64,000 nucleotides of DNA, from NCBI GenBank assembly GCA_964017185.1, contig OZ024869.1:8516501-8580500 (forward strand), written 5' to 3'. A program made the translations under genes and the position numbers. The notes beneath the pieces were generated by a model that ran no database searches, had not been told where the DNA came from, and saw only the letters and a list, made by a program, of their open reading frames with translations. Source of the DNA: Rugalucina vietnamica (lineage: Eukaryota; Mollusca; Bivalvia; Lucinida; Lucinidae). Shown here in pieces: positions 44,554 to 55,700 of the stretch; position 1 is the stretch's first letter; each line of letters opens with the position of its first letter.

Positions 44554-46031
44554 GATGGATGGATGGGTGGGTGAAAGTTTCTTACGTCGTTAACATCTAG
44601 TCAGGCTCTACAGCCTCTGTTGATGTAAAGGAAGAAAGGAAGGAATTCTTTAATTGGATGTCTTTCATTTTCGCAGAGTTAATCGACGTCTTTGATGTAT
44701 GCGTGATTAGTTTTGGTGTGAAATTAATTAAAGACACGGATAATTTGTTTGACTCTTTTTCGGCAAGAGGCGATTTCAGGGTTCACAGGAGTAAATGACA
44801 CAGTGGAATTTTAAAGGTGATTTTCTTTAAGCATTAGTTTTCTGAAGGTGTGAAAAACAGACTGACACCCCTGCTAACGACACTAATCTTCTTTAATTAT
44901 CAGTCAGTTCATGAACGTGCAGGTCTTAAATTGGTAGCAATAATACATAAGTATCTTGAGTTTATCAATTAAGCGTTTGACAAAATATATGAAAATAAAT
45001 AAATAAATAATAATACTGGTGGACCGACGGACTGACAGATGGATGACCGAATGATTTGATATTCAGCCTCTCGCAAACAAAATATTTTTGTACATTTGTT
45101 TCATTGCTTTTATACTGTCACTTAGTTATCTCGGCAACGTTATGCTGCTTTTTTATTTTCATTATTGTTTATATTCGGGACCTATAGCTTAACACGATAT
45201 CTGTATGGTTGTAATACCAACTGGGATGTCCTTTAGTGGTTTGGGGCGTCCTTGGGTAATAAAACTGATCGAGTATTTTGTGCTAAAATGCTAGGAGCTT
45301 TTGTCACTGTTGCGAGGGAATAAGTTGCCTTGTTTCTCATAATGATTGAAACTGTCATTGTTATTTGTTTATGACTTTTGGTTTCATTTTCATGCACAAC
45401 TTAAGAAAATAAAAAGAAAATATATTAGCATATTTTGTTTATTGATTCTTTTCCACTCCAGTATTCAATGACATTAATGTGTAACTATCACACCAGTCTG
45501 AAATCATTTGTGGACTTACAAATATGTCAAGCCCATTACAAAATAAAATTTAGTGCATATTTCCAATTCTCATTAGCATGCCACAAACAGACAAAGCTTT
45601 GAGCTTAACGCAAAAAATTGATACATAACCTGGGTTTTATGTAAAACAAATCTTTTTTTTATATTTCACCTTGGTGTTTTAGTTCACATTTATGCTTTGA
45701 CACGACTTTATGTCATATAAATTGAAAAGAAAGAAAATGGCAAGTTAAATCGTGTTTAAAATATGAGTTGCTGAATTGAGCTTACTATACGCTCAGTACA
45801 GTATGCAGTCCTGGCGATGAAATAACAGATAGTTATAAATGTAAACAGTGTAAACTTTAGTTTGTAATATAATAAAATATTAATAATTATAAAATATATA
45901 CAAAAATAGATATGACAGTTACATAGGTACGAATTGACTAAGGTACGACTTAACTAAGGTACGGGTTGAGCAAAAGAAGGCACGAGTTGAATAAGGTACG
46001 AGTTGACTTAGGTACGAGTTGACTTGTTACC
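44329..46031. mobile_element. 1.7 kb element with inverted minisatellite ends and 8-bp TSD
   Basis: ATACGTCC at 44321-44328 and 46032-46039 flank it. The ends are inverted: GGTTTCTATTCAACTCGTAC at the left, and at the right a complement of GGTAACAAGTCAACTCGTAC. Left subterminal DNA (44338-44517) has about eight AACTCGTACCT units spaced by TTTTGGTT; right subterminal DNA (45925-46020) has about six AGGTACGAGTTGA units in inverse orientation. The interior holds a GATA microsatellite (44521-44545) and no ORF. An 8-bp duplication fits hAT, P or KDZ-type elements. Confidence 0.75.
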
Positions 46032-46431
46032 ATACGTCCAACTTACAAAGGTTGCATGCATACATGTATGTATGGGTTTCTTATTTCAAGGCAAAACCAT
46101 ATGCTATGTGTATACCCATATTAACCCCACATGCGACTAAGTTGGGGGGTTAGGGTTATGAATCCCATAAAGACATGGGTTGTGCTATAGTTGACGTGTT
46201 TCAGGTAGTTTGTGTGTGCTAAATACATGTATAAGGTTTGGGGTGGTTTTCAAGTGGTTTGGGGTGGTTTAGTGTGTTTTGGGGTGGTTTGGGGTGTTTC
46301 CACGGTCCGCTCATTTCGCTATTTACAATCACAATTATTGCTAAATTTCATTTTTCCCTGCAGAACAACAATCACAGCAATTAAAAGTCAAAAATAGTTA
46401 TAAAGCGACTATTAATAGCTTATGACTTTAA

Positions 46432-46683
46432 ATGGCCTCCATACATTTGGATGCTGATTCTGAAAATGCGTTTTTCAGCATCATAAGCGACCTAATTATC
46501 GCCCTTGGATTCCAAAATGGAAGCGAACGTGAGTTTGACCTGAACCTTGAAGAAGAAAACGGTAATAAACTAGAATTTAGCTTGGAAAATGAATTTTCTC
46601 CAAAATCAACGGTAATACCCATAAAAAACACTGATTTCTGCAAAAAATTGGTCGGTGAAAATTCTAGTTCTTTTCACAAATAA
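46432..46683 (+). CDS. 83-codon ORF in the right inverted arm
   Basis: Same sequence as 43285-43536 on the opposite strand. Here a polypyrimidine tract and CAG acceptor-like site (TTTTTCCCTGCAG, ending at 46363) lies about 70 bp upstream, absent from the left arm because homology ends at 46398. No function assigned. Confidence 0.4.
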   Translation: MASIHLDADSENAFFSIISDLIIALGFQNGSEREFDLNLEEENGNKLEFSLENEFSPKSTVIPIKNTDFCKKLVGENSSSFHK

Positions 46684-46894
46684 GACCGCAACCACAAAAT
46701 CTAAAAATCGTACGAGCAATGATGTTGCAATTTTTTCACAAACATGTACGAGACAAAAATTGTCGTGATTTTCGTGCACTTAGGAAGATCGATCGATCTA
46801 CTTGAGATGCTTTGAACTACAGTAGATCAATGAAGTTGTGTTCCCAACCTGGAAAACAGGAAGCGTCACGAACGTGCGCATGCGCACCCACCAC

Positions 46895-46990
46895 ACAGTC
46901 ATGTCTGGATGGGACAATCGCTTCCTGGGTTTTAACCAGTACTCTAGGGAGTAAATGTGTCTTGCTCAAGGACACAACACGGTGACCCTT
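46895..46990 (-). repeat. SINE-type 3' fragment
   Basis: The minus strand contains GTGTCCTTGAGCAAGACACA followed by TTTACTCCC; similar to 55115-55145 on the plus strand. Confidence 0.5.
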
Positions 46991-47172
46991 GTTCTAAAAG
47001 CGTTGTTGTTCAATAAATTCTTCAAGATGAAATGACCTGCATTGATTCTGACTGGCTAATTTTTTAACTTTATTGCATACTAAACAAATCTGATCCACAT
47101 TCCAAATCGTATAGGATGACGCTGCGATCAATGGACAATTTCTGTGATTTTCAAGCTATTTTTTCAGGCTGA

Positions 47173-47922
47173 GGCTATCCGCACGACAGTCATGCCGATA
47201 AGCGGCGTTATCTGCACGACGGTCATGCCGATAAGAGGCGTTATCGGCCTGACCGTCGTGCGGATAGCCAATGTTATAGGTATTGGCTATCGGCACGACG
47301 GGAGTATAAGATTTTCTAACAAGCTTTATTAATTTGTCATAAATAGATTAATTATGTGTTAAGCTATTGAAATGCATTCGAAATTAACATTTTTTAATTA
47401 TGTTTAAGAAAACTTATCCAGCTGATGTATAAAACTGAATCACAGTAGATTTCTAACAGCGGAGAAAAATAAAACCATTGCAATTTTTTTAATTGTGTAA
47501 CCGTTGAAATGTTTCGATACTCCATTGTTAAAATCAAAGACATCAAAGGCTGTTTATTCTTTTGGATTACCACATTATTTTTTATTTAGGTTACAATAAT
47601 TACTCTCATTTACGCATATGCATGACTGAGTTTTACAGGCAGAGCCATATACAGATACTTTATCTCAGTTACAGGTAAATTCACAGGTAAGCCAATTTCA
47701 GCAAAATAACAATTTGGTTAATTAAAAAGTAAAAATTCCTGCATGTGTAATATTCTGTTTCAGTTTTGAAGCCAGTGTAATATATTTAACTTTAAATGTA
47801 TCCATTTCTAAACATTTTTACATATGGATATCAATTTCTCTGTCGTGCGGATAACGCCGCTTATCCGCACGATGGTCGTGCCGATAAGCTGCGTTATCGG
47901 CACGACCATCGTGCGGATAGCC
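47173..47922. mobile_element. GC-rich palindromic MITE (GGCTATCCGCACGA ends)
   Basis: GGCTATCCGCACGAC..GTC.TGCCGATAA at 47173 is matched inverted at the right end (47922). Within the left end, 47173-47269 is itself a 97-bp imperfect palindrome. The right end holds two back-to-back perfect hairpins: TCGTGCGGATAA/TTATCCGCACGA (47843-47872) and TGGTCGTGCCGATAA/TTATCGGCACGACCA (47873-47908). The 570-bp middle is AT-rich. No clear target duplication. Confidence 0.55.
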
Positions 47923-48150
47923 AGTGTAATTTTTTCAACAGTTTCCATTGTTTCTATGGGCGTTTATGCTTTTTGACCACCTCATTTCGCTGTTTTATTT
48001 CTTTTAACTCACTGAAAATTTCCTAATTATGTTTCGTGGCTAGAGGTAAACAATAATAATTCTTTCTAAAAATGTACATACCTTCCAAGTTAGCCTACTG
48101 TTTTGGAGAGAAAATGAAGGTGATCAATCACTGGTCCACCTGACCTAGTG

Positions 48151-49943
48151 CACGGCTAACAAACCTTTAAATGCGTAACCGCGGTTAAGAAAAGAAATCC
48201 GATTCATGTCCTTCCGGTTTCGCATCAGATGACCAACAAAAGGTAAACAAACTTTTGCAGCTCGTGTTTCCGAGTAAAATATTTCGATTCGAAGACAAAT
48301 ATTATAATTATCTCAATGCTATTTTATTAGTTAGACATTGCTATATTTGGACCCCAAAGGATTTCCAGAAATCTTTCTTTATAATCATGATTTTTATTCC
48401 CTACCCCAAAACACGTGTTGGGATTGCATTGTACACGACAAAAATGTGGGTCAGTCGCAGAGATATTTTTAGATTTCCGCTCATTACGTCCATATTAACG
48501 GAAAGCAATACAGTGCGCAGATGATTTTAACATTGTATGAGGTCTGGTGACTGTTTCGTTGCCTCTGGCCAATGCATTCTATGCATATGTGGTTAAAAGC
48601 TCTGTCAACATTTCGGTTACGAATTTAATCATTAGAATGATAGCAATATAATCATTATAGAACACATGTATTACAGTTTTTGTTTTTGTTAATTGTTTTA
48701 CGCTGAAGATTATTGTCACAATAAGTGCTTACTTAAATTTGGTGTGTTTGTGATATTTGCAGTGAAAATGTTTGATATAAAATAATACAAATTGTCTACG
48801 AAATACATGTAATACAATAGTTCACATGTATGATATTCCTGTTCATGAAGACGATTTTACAGCATTCTGTATACTTTAATTTGCTTTTTCTTGGTTTTAT
48901 GTCTTTCAAGACGCTTTACAGGGAAATATTTACATTTTTATTGCAATCGCCCTAGATGAAAGTATCTTTCTTGATGTTCTTCAATTCCCAATGAAAACAT
49001 TAAGTCACGTGATCTAGAGGCCACGCCTATGGGCGGGGCGACGTCAAAACCCATCCAGTGACGTTGTTTGTTAACTCTTGTTGTCGTGACGTTGGTTGCG
49101 TATCACCATGACGTTAGGCGCGAAAATTTGACGTTTTGGCTGTTCCAAAATTACGTTAAGTGGGATTTAATGTCAAATAACATGAAAATGAACGGTGATG
49201 TGCGTAATTAAAAATCTGATACTTGATTGATAATATAAAACGTAAATATAAGTATTGAAATTCAGATTTTAGCTTTCACTGGATGATGAAAAACATTAGC
49301 TGTTTTAATGTCTCCGAGAAGCCCTTCGGGCTTCACAGACATTAAAACAGCCTAATGTTTTTCATCATCCAGTGAAAGCTAAAATCTGAATTTCAATCCT
49401 TAAATAAATACCAAAACTTGAAAAGGTTGAGGTTTTCAAACGTATCTTGAAATATATCCTTCATATTTTAATGATTAAATGCGTACCCATCTTTTCCTTC
49501 CCTTCAAATCGATAATGCCGGACACTTACACAACGAAATTCTGGCACAGACATCAGATGCAATTTAGTTAATACATATTTGTAAATTTGTCGTGGAACAA
49601 TCACTAAAATTTGATATTTACCAGCAAATTGTCCAATTTTTAGTTGTATTTCGCCGACTTTGGCCTTGTTGGAACACCAGGTTCGAAGAAGGGAATAAAT
49701 AACTCAAAGACCATCAAATTATTTTGCGAGCTACTTTGGTGCTGACTTACAATAGTAAATAAGTGACAAAATAGCATTCATAGATAATCGATATATTTCT
49801 GTACTAAAATATAATCACCAATCGATCCTAGTAGTGTATGTTTTGTTTACCTTTTCTTGGTCTTCATATGCGCGACCGGAAGGGCGTAAATCGGATTTTC
49901 TTTCTTAACCGGCGGTTACGCATTTAAAGGTTTGTTAGCCGTG
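48151..49943. mobile_element. 1.8 kb element with about 100-bp inverted ends
   Basis: CACGGCTAACAAACCTTTAA (48151) and its inverted partner ending at 49943; similarity runs about 100 bp through the AACCG..GTTAAGAAA, TCCTTCCGGT and AAAAGGTAAACAAA regions. TAGTG flanks both ends (48146-48150 and 49944-49948). The interior has a 60-bp perfect-stem hairpin (49254-49397) and a cluster of TGACGT sites. No transposase frame. Confidence 0.75.
49254..49397. repeat. 60-bp stem hairpin
   Basis: Arms 49254-49313 and 49337-49397 pair fully except for one bulged C. The 23-nt spacer forms its own GAAGCCC-TTC-GGGCTTC hairpin. Confidence 0.9.
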
Positions 49944-50545
49944 TAGTGGTAGATTTTGTAAAACGGGAATGACATGTTATCTCTTTCATTACAAAAGAGT
50001 AGATTTTTCATTACTGCTGATGTGTCACTAAAAAACTTAATGTTGAAGAAAACATACCAATCTACAATATTGACTGTTTAAAATCATTCCAGTGTGACTA
50101 GATAGCTGAGTACTCTATTGTCACCATTTTTTACACAATATTGTCATATTTCAGTCAGCCATTGTTCTCATTTAACACATGTGTAAACTGACCTTCTGTG
50201 TAAGTTCAGTGAAATACAGTGTATGCCCATTGATGATTCAAAAAAAAAAAAAAAAAAAATGGATGCAGGTTCCAGTCCAATAGCAACATATGACAGACAC
50301 ATTAAGTAGGACCTATTATTTTGCTTGCTTTGGCGTATTGAAACTTATATACTGTATTTGTTCTAATTAGCGCACAGTGTGCTTAACTTTTCAAAATTAC
50401 CAAAAGTTGAAGTAAGAAAATATCATTCTAATAAAAGCACACTACGAACGAAAACAACACATCAAAATGCTGAAATAACCATGTCATATCATCAATGGTG
50501 AATTTTGGTGATGTCATTTAAGTGTTCAAATTGTTGCAAATTAGT
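49944..50545. other. Golgin intron 1 DNA
   Basis: AT-rich, with a poly-A run at 50240-50258. No coding sequence. Confidence 0.4.
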
Positions 50546-50551
50546 TTATGA

Positions 50552-51046
50552 TCATTTACTGTTCAGTTTTAATGTGTCATATGCGTTAACATTGTGTAGA
50601 ATTTGTGTAAAATAACAATTTACTACTGGCGCAGTGTGTGCTTCTGAAATGACCGGGATGTGCGCGAATAGTTTGGGGAAAAAGGAATTTTTCAGGGCTT
50701 CAATATAGGCAAATGGTCTTGTGTAGGATGCCCGAGTACGCCTTAGGTTGGGTGCCGGGGTCAGGTATTCATCTTTATCAAGAGACACTATACCAGAGTG
50801 TATCTTGTAGAAAAAGGTTAAGGAGGACCGCTCCCTGCGGGACTCCAGGGATGGCCACTGAAGTTCGTCTAGCATATCACCGACGCTGGTGTTCCTCCAT
50901 CTCCTGCAGGTCCACCGCACAGCAGTCCTCTGCACCTTCTCCACCTTAGCAGTCTGAGTTTCATTATAGGGATGCCAAATAGGAGCTGCATACTCAAGTT
51001 GAGGACGAACCAATGTTTTGTATGCAACTTCCTTAGTCTGAGTCAC
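50552..51046 (-). pseudogene. 5'-truncated LINE, C-terminal part of the reverse transcriptase ORF
   Basis: An open frame of 164 codons reads KEVAYKTLVRPQLEYAAPIW, QTAKVEKVQRTAVRWTCRRW, GDMLDELQWPSLESRRERSS and TFFYKIHSGIVSLDKDEYLT. These blocks are the thumb/C-terminal part of a jockey/CR1-like LINE protein. It is cut at its 5' end near 51046. A frameshift after SFFPK removes the usual final residues. Inactive fragment. Confidence 0.85.
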
Positions 51047-51054
51047 TTAGTCTC

Positions 51055-51130
51055 ATAACAAACTTGTTGGGATCGAACTCGGGACATCTCGATTCGGAGT
51101 CCAGCACTCTACCAGTTGGCCACCGCGCTC
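51055..51130 (-). repeat. tRNA-derived SINE head
   Basis: The minus strand GCGGTGGCCAACTGGTAGAG resembles an A box region, TGGACTCCGAATCGAGA an anticodon arm (CCG, Arg-like), and GAGTTCGATCCCAAC a B box. No intact acceptor stem, so a SINE, not a tRNA gene. Confidence 0.6.
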
Positions 51131-51324
51131 AAAGTGTTATCATGAGTTGTATACTTGTATGCAGTGTGACATGTTCTTTAAAGATTATCGAAACTTCCCA
51201 ATCAGGAAGAACATTCTGAATCTGTAAAGTTTGCTGGTGATACCAAATAGCATTATTTCTCGAGGGGTTTTAATTTGAGGAGAAATTATGTCAACGGGTC
51301 AACTCTTCCTGCTAGTAACAGTGT

Positions 51325-51480
51325 TAAGTAAGTAAGTAAGTAAATACTTTATTTCAAGAGACCCAACTGGTCACCCAGTTCAGTCGACACTTAAAAGTTA
51401 CCAACTCAACACCCGAGTCAACTCAGCCTTGTGTCAATTTGGCGGAGATAACACCGGCTGTTTACTTTCCTATTGGTAAA
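51325..51480 (-). repeat. LINE or SINE 3' tail with TAAG repeat
   Basis: TAAGTAAGTAAGTAAATACTTTATTTC read on the minus strand is GAAATAAAGTATTTACTTAC repeats, a typical 3' tail. Confidence 0.5.
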
Positions 51481-52220
51481 ATAGGGTATAATTGTATAGC
51501 TCATAAGCTGCTTTGATATTTTGTTTTGTAATTCTCAAAGGTCCATTATAAAAATGGCCCATTATCTTTTAAAACACTGTTCTAATGAGATAAGAAGGAT
51601 GAAGACTGCATTAGCGACCAACAACATTTTGGCCGTAAAGTAGGAATGGCGGTTCGATGTCAAAAGATTAAGTTTAAAAAGCATGTCATTGAGTTCTGAA
51701 AGATCAGACCATGCAGGTATTTAACACACATGAGAGATGCATCGTAGCGTAACTGCCATAATCTTAATTTCTTAGGTGCAAAAAGTAGGGAATTCGGTAT
51801 ACTTTCGGACCCACAAACCATGGGAACAAAACTGTAATATTCAGGGGGAGCAACTGCAAGAAAAGGCAGGATACTAGCAAATGAAAATAAACATTGGACT
51901 CACAAAAAAAATATAACACGCTCTTCTGTGTAAATTGGAATGAAATAAGTATGATTATCTATTTTTTTTCTTGTCATTTTTACTTCAGTACAATAAAAAC
52001 TTAAAAATTTCTGGATTTAACGTTTATACAGTGGACATAAAGTATGAAGTGATAAATGTCATTAGTTTTTGCTACTATGTGTCAGGTTTCGAAATGCGTG
52101 TTTGTATGTGTCTGATGACATCATCACATGGCCGGGAACTCAAACTGTCCTGAGCTCTGGCTGGCACTTCATGTTTCTGGTGTACTACTACTTAACACCC
52201 TACTTAGCTGAAATGTCTGA
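51481..52220. other. Golgin intron 1 DNA
   Basis: No gene or repeat recognised. Confidence 0.4.
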
Positions 52221-52224
52221 GGCG

Positions 52225-52540
52225 GCCCCCATGGCCGAGCGGTTAAGAGCGCTGTTTCTTAATCACTCGATCATCTCACCGCTGTGACTGGTGTGGGTTC
52301 GGGTCCCACTCTGGCCACATGTGAGACAAGCCAAGTTCTGCTTGCGGGTGTGTCAGGTGGTTTTTCTCGGGGTTCTCCCGTTTTCGCCCCACCTACTGAT
52401 TGGCAAAATGTCTGATAGTTGTGTGTCTCTTGTGAGAGTCAGGGTTTTATTTCCCTCCTGATGCCCCCCTCACCCCCTCCCCCTCTGGCAAAGTATTGTC
52501 AGTTTTGTTTCACTGTGTCACCAGTAATCTATTCAGATTT
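52225..52540 (+). repeat. tRNA-derived SINE
   Basis: The tRNA-like head has ATGGCCGAGCGGTTAAGAGC (A box 52232-52242) and GGGTTCGGGTCCCAC (B box 52296-52306). A body follows with CAGGTGGTTTTTCTCGGGGT and a C-rich stretch. The type II tRNA-like variable loop (Leu/Ser style) has no matching 3' acceptor, so it is a SINE. Confidence 0.7.
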
Positions 52541-52744
52541 AGAAGCTAAATTAAAAGCAAGTCTTTAGAATCTGTCCACCACCTGTTGAGTTACACTACA
52601 AAATAAATCTCATTGAATGTTTCCCTTAGATGTGTAAATGAAGTTTAAACATGCAATTTTGGTTTATTCCATGCCATAACTGACCAGCACAAGGGCTGGA
52701 AACTCAAAACCGCATTTTTATTTAAGTTGACTCTTTCTCTTCAG

Positions 52745-55700
52745 GGCCTACTGGAGGACAAAAGCCAAGAGAATGCGGAAGCTGGACAAGATAGCCCCAA
52801 GCCCCTGGCTGAGAGTACTCCTAAAAAGTCAGAGCAGGGTGCCAGTAATGACACTGGGAACCAATCAATTGACTCTAACACCTCGGGATATGCGACCGCC
52901 AACCAGTCGCTGTCGGACAATCCGGCTATCGTACCAGTGGCACAGCTTGTGGATATACCACTGCAGGACAGTAGCAGCGAGGTACGGTAATTGTTGAAAA
53001 AATCAGTTGTGATAGAAATATTATTCAACAATGACAAGTAATTCACATTATTATCATAAAACATTTAGAATATCCAAACTGTCTGTGATAATGTCCATAA
53101 ATTGCGTTTAACACATTTTCAAATGAAAAATTCCTTTTCTGCTTACTCAGTAGGAGCATTTTGTCACTTTAAGGTGCAATACTATATACACACAGTTCTG
53201 GTAAACTGTATTTGGTTGACTGCCACAGAAACATGGTGAAAGAAGTGACTACCCTAACATGACCATGGCTGTTTACAGTAGACATTGGGCAATCAGTCAA
53301 ACAAGACATTGTCTCGTAATTTATTAGAGTTTCAATCTCTTGACATTACAGTCTTCCAACCTACCAGGGGACATTACTCCAAAAGCATCAAGGTCAAGGA
53401 CATCTTCCATCAGCTCTGTAACCTCAGACAGCTCATTTTTCACCAATGTCAGTTTTCCACAACACCACTACTCCTTGCCATCAGACATGGAAAGTGAGAT
53501 GGATGAATCGGGAACCGATCTACACACAGTTACCAAGGAGGATCTGTATCAGTATATACAGAAATACCAGAGACGGGCAACCAGATATAAGGCCAAGTTT
53601 ATGGAGGTATAATTACTTAGGATCAGATTATTTGCTCTCAAAATGAAAAAGAGTATTTACACAGACTTATGAACAGTTCTTGATGCAGACTGGTCCTAGG
53701 TGTACCTAGTTAAAAAATCAGTTTAACTTTCCATGCATAGGTGCATACATGAGTATGATGAAAATAAAAACTGCTTTTGCATGTACATATTTAAGTCAAG
53801 AAACAATCTTTCTTTTAACAGATATTGTGGGTTACTTTAAAAACAAAGGACCATATGATGAAACTTGTAATCTTGTTTATTTTCAGCTGGTTACAGTGTA
53901 CAAAGACATGGTTCAAGAGAGAGACAAGTTTAAGGTTTGTGTAAACATATTCATGGCAGGACTTTTCATATTGGTCAGGGGTGGATCCAGGATTTCTGGA
54001 GAGGGGATTCAAATGTGGAAAACGGGGGTTTGTTTGCATAATTTTACACAAAATGTCTTGAATTCTCCATGAAAATGAAATAATTTGGCTCCAGTAGGGG
54101 GTTTGAGCGAACCCCTTGAACCCCCTCTAAGTCCGCCACTGTAGATGCACTTAAATCAGTCATGCAACTATGATACATGTATTCAGAAATAAGCAAGTGG
54201 AAAATAGTAATCTCTTTGACCATTTTAATGTTTGCTGGACAGAAAGCAAATGTCACACAATTATTTTTTTATGAGCTCAAAAAAAAAAGACATGTTTGTA
54301 GCAATTTTAAAAAGTGATTCTTCACATTGATTTTATAGTTTCATATATAGAAAACTGAAACAAAATCTAAATTTTGTAATGCTTATTTTATTGGTACCAG
54401 GATATTGAATAAACCTTGGTCTCAGCTAAATTTTTGATTAGGACGTGCTTTATATTATTTGATAATAAATATAAAATATATGATGTTGCTGTTTTCCAGT
54501 GAATAACGTCATGTAATACAAAAGTGTTATGACCACATGTATTAACACTTTCGTGGGAATATGTAACGTCATTGATGTCAGTAACAACAATGTAAATTTG
54601 CATTGAAAATGTGTCCACTTTGAAGACGTAAAAATCCTATATGAGAAAACAAATCTTACACTCACGATCATTTCATATGAAATTTATTAAACTGGCAGAA
54701 TGCTTGTTTAATAAATTTCAATTGAAATGAGAGTGAGTGTAAGATCCTCTACATATTTATTTTATCTTCTCCAGAACACTCTAACCCAGTCCCAGGACAG
54801 GGCGTTCCGTCGTATCTCAGAGCTAAAAGAGCAGATCCAGCTAGACAAGAAAGCCAAACAAGACCTCGAGGAGAACTATAACTTTGTTATTGATGAGAAA
54901 GGAGAATTTATCAAAGTTCTACAGATGCAGGTGCCATTATTTTGCCTGAAATTTTGAATACCAACTAACTTCTAATCACTTTAACAGCAATAAGGACTAC
55001 AAAAAGTAAATTTAGTTGAACTACATTAAAGTGTTACCAATCAATAATTAAATAGAAAAGAGAACAGTAAAGTTAATGATAACAATTTTACTGTTTCGAT
55101 ACCAACTGGCAGTACCATGTTGTGTCCTTGAGCAAGACACATTAACTTTAAAAAGTACTGTTTAATACCAAGGAAGCATGGGCTCCGTCCAAACATGACT
55201 GAAAAATTGTTGACTGGGATGTAAAACCACAATAAAACAAACTAACAGTTTCCTCTTGGAGGAGTTTCTGATCTCAAAAAATGCTGGTTTTGACACGTAA
55301 GGACCATAACAGACACATATGTTTGTCATTATTATCATATGACGTGGCTGTTTTCCAGTGGATAACGTCATATGATAATAATGTTATAAAAATTAATATG
55401 ATTGCACATGTATTAACACTTTTGCGGGAATATGTAACATCATTAATGACGTCCGTAACAACAGTGTAAATTTGCATTAGAATATGTTCACTTTAAAAGC
55501 GATAAAATCCTAATATTTTAAAAGTCATATGATAAAACGAATCTTACACTCGTGGTCATTTCATGTGAAATTTATCAAACTCGCTGAAGTCTCATTTGAT
55601 AAATTTCAGCTGATCAGTACCTTTGTTTTTGCTTCACCGATAGTACAATTCCTCTTCTTCCTAAACCAGACATTTCAAGCTTCTGGCCAGCTTCTGTGAC

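Larger units (their letters stand above)
43117..46851. mobile_element. 3.7 kb element with identical 454-bp inverted arms, each encoding the same ORF
   Basis: CAGGTTGGGAACACAAC... starts at 43117 and its complement ends at 46851. The arms 43121-43570 and 46398-46847 are identical by eye over 450 bp. GAAAA occurs directly outside both ends (43112-43116 and 46852-46856), a probable 5-bp duplication. A third, 84-bp copy of the outer arm (43835-43918, same orientation as the right end) lies inside, so 43117-43918 could also be a smaller element. The interior carries a MITE (43571-43828) and another transposon (44329-46031). Identical arms imply recent origin or gene conversion. Superfamily not identified. 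Confidence 0.7.

Noticed and set aside
48255..48524. 89-codon frame as a host exon
   Set aside because: Lies in a non-autonomous transposon, starts with a non-ATG codon and lacks recognisable domains.
51055..51130. A tRNA-Arg gene on the minus strand
   Set aside because: Incomplete cloverleaf; shared tRNA-like head of SINEs.
52105..52140. Another hammerhead (CTGATGA at about 52112)
   Set aside because: No GAAA box at the right distance and no stem I partner.
52225..52320. A functional tRNA gene (Leu/Ser-like)
   Set aside because: A and B boxes are good but the acceptor stem does not close and a SINE body follows.
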